Of a stretch of 64,000 nt of DNA, positions 59,159 through 64,000 are shown piece after piece; positions within the stretch are counted from its first letter, which is position 1; the number at the start of each line of letters is the position of its first letter. Both the position numbers and the translations under genes were made by a program. The DNA is from Flavobacteriaceae bacterium (GTDB taxonomy: Bacteria > Bacteroidota > Bacteroidia > Flavobacteriales > Flavobacteriaceae): contig JABHWD010000020.1 in the NCBI GenBank assembly GCA_018657955.1, positions 62,001 through 126,000 of the forward strand, written 5' to 3'. The notes beneath the pieces are model-generated. The model was not told the DNA's origin. It did not search any database and worked only from the letters and a program-made list of their open reading frames with translations.

Positions 59159-59166
59159 TATTTTTG
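59159..59166 (+). promoter_or_regulatory. TAnnTTTG promoter element of the ABC-F gene
   Basis: TATTTTTG matches the -7 consensus 21 bp before the ABC-F ATG. No clear TTG is seen at -33. Confidence 0.45.
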
Positions 59167-59187
59167 CAAGCCTAAAAATAGGTTTTT

Positions 59188-60804
59188 ATGCTATCAGTCT
59201 CCAATTTATCCATACAATTTGGCAAGAGAGTTCTTTTTGACGATGTTAATACTGCATTTAACAATGGTAACTGTTATGGTATTATCGGAGCAAATGGTTC
59301 CGGAAAATCAACCTTATTAAAAATATTAGCCGGAAAAACAGACCCTACTTCTGGCAGTGTATTCCTTCAGCCAGGAAAAAGAATGTCAATCTTAGAGCAA
59401 GATCATACAATATTTGATAAAAGAACAGTATTAGAAACAGTAATTATGGGTAATAAAGATCTGTTTGATTTAAAATATGAGATAGATAAACTTTATGAAG
59501 ATTATTCTGACGAGAATGCTGATAAGATCGGTGTTTTACAAGAAAAATATGAAGAAATGGATGGATGGAATTCTGAAAGCAATTCTGCTTCTCTACTTTC
59601 AAATTTAGGAATATCTGAAGAATTACATTATAAATTAATGAAAGATGTTGATTCAAAGCTAAAAGTGAGAATATTATTAGCCAAATCACTTTTTGGAGAC
59701 CCTGACGTATTAATAATGGATGAGCCAACTAATGACTTAGATTATCATACAATTAATTGGCTAGAAAATTACTTGGCGAATTTTGATAATTGTATAATTG
59801 TAGTTTCTCATGATAGACATTTTTTAGATTCTGTTTGTACACATATATCAGATATAGATTTTGGAAAAATCAATCATTATTCTGGTAATTATACTTTTTG
59901 GCATGAATCTTCACAGCTAGCCTTAAGACAGCGTATGCAGCAAAACAAAAAAGCAGAAGAAAAGAAAAAGGAGCTGGAACAGTTTATTGCAAGGTTTAGT
60001 GCTAATGTTGCAAAAAGTAAACAAGCAACTAGTAGAAAAAAAATGATTGCAAAACTTAATATTGAACAGATTAAGCCGTCAAGTAGAAGATATCCTGCAA
60101 TTATATTTGAGAGAGAAAGAGAAGCTGGGGATCAGATCCTTAATATTGAGAATTTATCTAAATCAGTTGAGAAAGAGATACTATTTAGTAATATAAATTT
60201 AAATCTAGCAAAAGGTGATAAGGTGCTTTTTTATTCAAAGGATTCTAGAGCAACAACATTTTTTTATGAAATTTTGAATGAAAATATTAATTTGGATTCT
60301 GGAAAGTTTGATTGGGGAATTACTACTTCTCAATCTTATTTGCCTTTAGATAATAGCAATTATTTTATTGACAATACAAGCTTAGTAGATTGGCTTAGAA
60401 AATGGGCTAAAACTGAAGAAGAGAAAGAGGAGGTTTATTTAAGAGGTTTCCTTGGTAAGATGATTTTTTCTGGAGAGGAAGCATTAAAAAAATGTAATGT
60501 TTTGTCTGGAGGAGAAAAAGTTAGATGTATGATTTCTAGAATGATGATGAAAAAGGCTAATGTATTAATGCTAAATGAGCCCACAAATCATTTAGATTTA
60601 GAAAGTATTACAACATTTAATAATTCATTAAAAAAATATAAAGGAACAGTGTTGTTAACTACACATGATCATCAATTTGCACAAACACTGGCTAATAGGA
60701 TAGTTGAATTAACTCCAAAGGGTGTAATTGACAGGTATATGAATTTTGATGAGTACATGCAGGATGAAAAAATCAAAGACTTAAGAAATAAGATGTATTG
60801 TTAA
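59188..60804 (+). CDS. ABC-F family ribosome-associated ATPase, asymmetric sites
   Basis: A 538-residue soluble protein with two ABC domains and no membrane part. ABC1 has Walker A GANGSGKSTLL and Walker B VLIMDEPTNDLD. Its signature position reads KDVDSKLKVRILLAK, without LSGG. The linker contains the basic VAKSKQATSRKKMI stretch. ABC2 has the signature VLSGGEKVRCMIS. Its Walker A position reads FYSKDSRATTFFYE, with no GKT/S, and its Walker B is VLMLNEPTNHLD, with Asn for Asp. One composite ATP site is therefore intact and the other is not. It likely acts on the ribosome, like EttA or YbiT. Confidence 0.92.
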   Translation: MLSVSNLSIQFGKRVLFDDVNTAFNNGNCYGIIGANGSGKSTLLKILAGKTDPTSGSVFLQPGKRMSILEQDHTIFDKRTVLETVIMGNKDLFDLKYEIDKLYEDYSDENADKIGVLQEKYEEMDGWNSESNSASLLSNLGISEELHYKLMKDVDSKLKVRILLAKSLFGDPDVLIMDEPTNDLDYHTINWLENYLANFDNCIIVVSHDRHFLDSVCTHISDIDFGKINHYSGNYTFWHESSQLALRQRMQQNKKAEEKKKELEQFIARFSANVAKSKQATSRKKMIAKLNIEQIKPSSRRYPAIIFEREREAGDQILNIENLSKSVEKEILFSNINLNLAKGDKVLFYSKDSRATTFFYEILNENINLDSGKFDWGITTSQSYLPLDNSNYFIDNTSLVDWLRKWAKTEEEKEEVYLRGFLGKMIFSGEEALKKCNVLSGGEKVRCMISRMMMKKANVLMLNEPTNHLDLESITTFNNSLKKYKGTVLLTTHDHQFAQTLANRIVELTPKGVIDRYMNFDEYMQDEKIKDLRNKMYC

Positions 60805-60811
60805 CTAAAAT

Positions 60812-63238
60812 TTATCGCAATTCAGCTCCAAATTCCTTTATAAGATTATTAGTTACATTTTTCATTAGATGATCTATTTCATTATCAGAAAGAGTTTTTG
60901 ATTTATCTGAAATCTTAAAATTAAGTCCATAGCTTTTCTTATTTTTCGGTATATTATTCCCAATATATACGTCAAATAAACTAATGTTTTTTATAAGATT
61001 TTTATTTGCTTTATATGCTGAATTGTATATTGACTCAAAGGATATATCCTCATCAATTAAAATAGATAAATCTCTTGAAACTTCAGGAAATTTAGGAATT
61101 TCTTGAAATAAAACAGGGCCTTTATTTATTGAGCCAAGAACATTACCCCAATTAAACTCTACATAATAAACCTCTTGTTCAATATCAAAAACATCTAAAC
61201 TATTCTGTGATATAAAGCCAAAACTAACTAAGGGTTTATCATTTAAAATCAAAGTTTCACCGTCTTTTAAGTTTTTATCTATTGTTGGCTTTGAATTAGC
61301 TTTGCTTAGATTTAATCTATCAATTATAGAAGATACGACACCTTTCACATAATAAAAATCACTTTTATGTAGAGTTTTATTCCAATTCTTTGATGATTTA
61401 TTGCCAGTTATAAAAAGACATAATTTTTCTTCCTCAATATATTTGTTATTATTTTTTATATAATCTTTACCAAATTCAAACATTTTTAGATTACTCTGCT
61501 TTCTATTAATATTATAAGATAATGCTTCAATTCCAGAAAACATAAGGGAGTTCCTTAATGATGAAAGATCTGAGCTGGATGAATTAATAACACTTACATG
61601 TAGTGATTCCTTTATATTTTTATTTGCTTTATTAAATTTCGGGGAGGTAAGTGAATTAGTTATTATCTCACTAAATCCTAATGAAACTAAATGATTAGCT
61701 ATTATATTTTCAATATCATTCTTTGATAACTGATCGTGTAGTATTAGAGATCTATTTATTTTCTTTGATGATTCAATGTTATTATATCCATATATTCTTA
61801 ATATTTCTTCTATAACATCTGCTTCTCTAGTAACATCATTTCTATAAGCAGGTATTGAAATTCCAAGATTTGATTCAGTAATACTCTCAATTTTAATGTC
61901 TAGAGAGGTTATTATTCTTTTTATGATCTCACGATCAATTTTTTTTCCAATTAGATTTTCTATATTTTTAAAACTGATTATTATCTGTTTCTCTTCAATT
62001 CTCTTTGGATACACATCTGTAATATCGCTAGACACCATTGAGTTTTTACAGATTTGTTTAATTAGTATACATGCTCTTTTTAAAGCAAGATCAGTTATGT
62101 TTGGGTCAACACCTCTTTCAAACCTATATGATGCATCTGTGTTGAGTCCATGATATTTTGAAGATTTTCTAATTGTTATAGGATCAAAATAAGCACTTTC
62201 TAAAAATATTGAAGTAGTTTTTTCTGTAATTCCAGAATCTAAGCCTCCATAAATTCCAGCTAAGCATAGAGGTTTATTTCCACTGCATATCATCAAATCA
62301 TTACTAGTTAATTTTCTTTCAATCCCATCTAGAGCTGTAAATTTTGTTCCATTTTTAAGAGTTTTTACTGATATCTTATTTTCATGAATTTTATTATAGT
62401 CAAAAGCATGAAGCGGTTGTCCAATATCATGTAAAACATAATTAGTAATGTCGACAATATTATTAATTGGAGTAACATCAATAGATTTTAGTCTATTAAT
62501 CAGCCATTGAGGAGATTCTTGCACAACTATATCATCTATTACTATTCCGCAGTATCTAGGAGCTAGAAGGTTGTTCTCAACCTCAAGTTTGATATTTACT
62601 AATTTCTTATCAATAATAAAATCACTTATAGATGGTTTCATTAGTTCTAATTTCATTCCTCTTTGTAATAGTCCAGCTCTGAGGTCTCTAGCAGTCCCGT
62701 AATGACTTATAGCATCAGACCTATTAGGAGTTAATCCAATTTCAAGTATTTTATCACTTTCTATTTTAAAAATTGTATCAAGCGGTGTTCCTGCTTCATA
62801 TTTTTTGTCTAGCAGCATTATTCCTTCGTGTGAGTCTCCTAAGCCTAATTCATCTTCACCACATATCATTCCATCACTAATTTCTCCTCTGATTTTACTT
62901 TTCTGTATAGTCCAACAATCATCATTTGAGTATATCTTGGTTCCTGCTGTAGCAACAGCGACAGTTTGGTTTAAATCAACATTAGGAGCGCCGCAAATAA
63001 TTTGAACATCTTTGTTTAAGCCAATACTAACAGTAGTTATCTTTAGTCTATCAGCATTAGGGTGTTTTTTACACGTTCTAACTTTTCCAATTACAACTCC
63101 TTTTAAACCTCCTTTAATTGATTTAAAATCTAAAATATCTTCAACTTCTAGCCCTAATTCTGTAAGCATGTCTGCAGTATCTTCAACTGTGTCTTTTAGA
63201 TTCAGGAATTGTTTCAGCCAATTATATGAAATTTTCAT
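60812..63238 (-). CDS. pheT: Phenylalanine-tRNA ligase beta subunit
   Basis: The tRNA-binding and editing half of PheRS. It has 808 residues. The N-terminal EMAP/tRNA-binding domain has GVVIGKVRTCKKHPNADRLKITTV and IICGAPNV. The B3/B4 editing domain holds EIGLTPNRSDAISHYGTARDL. B5 holds ISIPAYRNDVTREADVIEEILRIYGYNNI. The C-terminal FDX-ACB anticodon domain runs from about 715 (FPEVSRDLSILIDEDI). It is complete. pheS is not in the window, a separation common in this phylum. Confidence 0.96.
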   Translation of the reverse strand: MKISYNWLKQFLNLKDTVEDTADMLTELGLEVEDILDFKSIKGGLKGVVIGKVRTCKKHPNADRLKITTVSIGLNKDVQIICGAPNVDLNQTVAVATAGTKIYSNDDCWTIQKSKIRGEISDGMICGEDELGLGDSHEGIMLLDKKYEAGTPLDTIFKIESDKILEIGLTPNRSDAISHYGTARDLRAGLLQRGMKLELMKPSISDFIIDKKLVNIKLEVENNLLAPRYCGIVIDDIVVQESPQWLINRLKSIDVTPINNIVDITNYVLHDIGQPLHAFDYNKIHENKISVKTLKNGTKFTALDGIERKLTSNDLMICSGNKPLCLAGIYGGLDSGITEKTTSIFLESAYFDPITIRKSSKYHGLNTDASYRFERGVDPNITDLALKRACILIKQICKNSMVSSDITDVYPKRIEEKQIIISFKNIENLIGKKIDREIIKRIITSLDIKIESITESNLGISIPAYRNDVTREADVIEEILRIYGYNNIESSKKINRSLILHDQLSKNDIENIIANHLVSLGFSEIITNSLTSPKFNKANKNIKESLHVSVINSSSSDLSSLRNSLMFSGIEALSYNINRKQSNLKMFEFGKDYIKNNNKYIEEEKLCLFITGNKSSKNWNKTLHKSDFYYVKGVVSSIIDRLNLSKANSKPTIDKNLKDGETLILNDKPLVSFGFISQNSLDVFDIEQEVYYVEFNWGNVLGSINKGPVLFQEIPKFPEVSRDLSILIDEDISFESIYNSAYKANKNLIKNISLFDVYIGNNIPKNKKSYGLNFKISDKSKTLSDNEIDHLMKNVTNNLIKEFGAELR

Positions 63239-63349
63239 TTTAAATAGTTAGGTTTAACAAATATAATAATAGTTACTTTCTAATGAAATCTAAAAAGTTT
63301 TTTTAATATTCATTTTTTCATAGATATTTAATCTAGCATAATCCATATT

Positions 63350-64000
63350 ATGAATAAGTTAAATTATTGGATAATTATATTGCATCTAATCTTATCAGGT
63401 TGTAATGAAGATTACAAGGTGATCCCAGGTTCTTATGTAGGCTATTTATATACTATAGATAATCAAGAAATACCGTTTGATTTAGATGTGTTGAAAGATG
63501 GTTCAGTTCAAATTTTCAATCATAAAGAAATAGTTAATATGGAAAATATTCTTTACACAAAGGACTCATTTTTAATCAAATCTCCTGTCTTTGAAGGATA
63601 TATAAAAGCAAAGAAAACATCTTTTGGGTTAGAAGGATACTTTATTAATAATAGTTTAGATAGAAAAATAGAATTTAAAGCTAATCCTGGTTATCAAAGA
63701 TTTAAATTGAAAGATGATTCAAAAAATTATAATTTTTCAGGAAAATGGAAAGTTGTTTTTAATCCTGAAAAACTAGAAGAGTATAATGCAATAGGAATGT
63801 TTGATCAAAGTAATTCTAAGATTTCAGGAACTTTTAGAACAACTACAGGAGATTATGGTTTTATGGAAGGTGTTTCAGAGGGAGATTCAATAAAACTATC
63901 TACATTTAATGGAGCACGTTCATATCTATTTAAAGGTGAGGTAGAAGAAAATATTATAAGCGGGTATTTTTATAGAGGTAACTATAATAAAATTCCCTTT
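63350..64000 (+). CDS. TlpA-like lipoprotein thioredoxin, 3' truncated by window edge
   Basis: 217 codons are visible without a stop. The signal ends in the lipobox LILSGC. The region FNPEKLEEYNAIGMFDQSN, then KISGTFRTTTGDYGFMEG, KLSTFNGARSYLFKG and ISGYFYRGN, matches the N-terminal beta-rich domain found before a TlpA thioredoxin fold in Bacteroidota. The CxxC domain would lie beyond the window, so the assignment rests on the N-terminal part alone. Confidence 0.7.
   Translation, partial: MNKLNYWIIILHLILSGCNEDYKVIPGSYVGYLYTIDNQEIPFDLDVLKDGSVQIFNHKEIVNMENILYTKDSFLIKSPVFEGYIKAKKTSFGLEGYFINNSLDRKIEFKANPGYQRFKLKDDSKNYNFSGKWKVVFNPEKLEEYNAIGMFDQSNSKISGTFRTTTGDYGFMEGVSEGDSIKLSTFNGARSYLFKGEVEENIISGYFYRGNYNKIPF

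Overview
The window is about 64 kb of very AT-rich, densely packed chromosome from a member of the Bacteroidota, most likely a marine, streamlined flavobacterium. The signs are: a type IX secretion (T9SS) sorting domain, families largely confined to this group (DUF4835, DUF6913, DUF6095-like, RprXY-like two-component pair), TAnnTTTG promoter elements in place of -10 boxes, almost no Shine-Dalgarno signals, short intergenic gaps, and many start/stop overlaps. No rRNA, tRNA, CRISPR array, insertion sequence or prophage is visible. The content is mainly housekeeping genes.

Layout. 1-4.7 kb (+): tgt (5' end cut off), an LptF/LptG permease, a decayed DMT transporter, accA and dnaB. 4.7-14.7 kb (-): a DUF2007 protein, rplT, rpmI, infC (non-AUG start), thrS, a small membrane protein, murQ, a monomeric isocitrate dehydrogenase, a 670-bp gap holding a candidate structured RNA, then rplS, trmD and an HtrA protease. 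14.8-17.1 kb (+): dapF, an acetyltransferase and mltG, which form an overlapping operon. 17.2-19.7 kb (-): dnaA and ribD. 19.8-21.1 kb (+): an acetyltransferase and prmC. 21.2-23.5 kb (-): cutC and a GH20 hexosaminidase. 23.5-25.5 kb (+): ligA.

25.5-33.9 kb (-) is the least ordinary part. It holds a five-gene envelope operon (LolA-like protein, two FtsX-type permeases, an ATPase and an outer-membrane barrel), then a lipoprotein sulfatase and a 5'-nucleotidase split into two genes. 33.9-48.3 kb (+): a DUF6913 protein, bamD, rpoZ, coaBC, a DUF4835 protein, recN, fabI, a 1013-residue T9SS cargo protein, a glycosyltransferase, a YbbR-like protein, coaE, and a histidine kinase with its response regulator. 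48.3-52.3 kb (-): miaA, an exonuclease (non-AUG start), yggS, a 3-hydroxyacyl-CoA dehydrogenase and a Gfo/Idh/MocA oxidoreductase, in one tight operon. 52.4-64 kb: pcm, smpB, glyA, a beta-helix lipoprotein, a glutaminyl cyclotransferase, the SRP RNA gene, an SDR, a transaldolase-like enzyme, an ABC-F ATPase, pheT, and the start of a TlpA-like lipoprotein cut by the window end.

The best leads are: (i) the purine-skewed, ORF-poor 11.4-12.0 kb region ending in a strong terminator; (ii) two genes, infC and the exonuclease, that appear to start at AUU/AUA in the same AAAATTATA context; (iii) an ABC-F protein in which one of the two composite ATP sites has lost its motifs on both halves; (iv) a Tgt lacking all three zinc cysteines; (v) promoter elements implying leaderless mRNAs for dapF and ribD; (vi) a 32-bp perfect palindrome between htrA and dapF; and (vii) the LolA-like/FtsX/barrel operon, whose cargo is unknown. 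I saw no clear new defence or mobile system.
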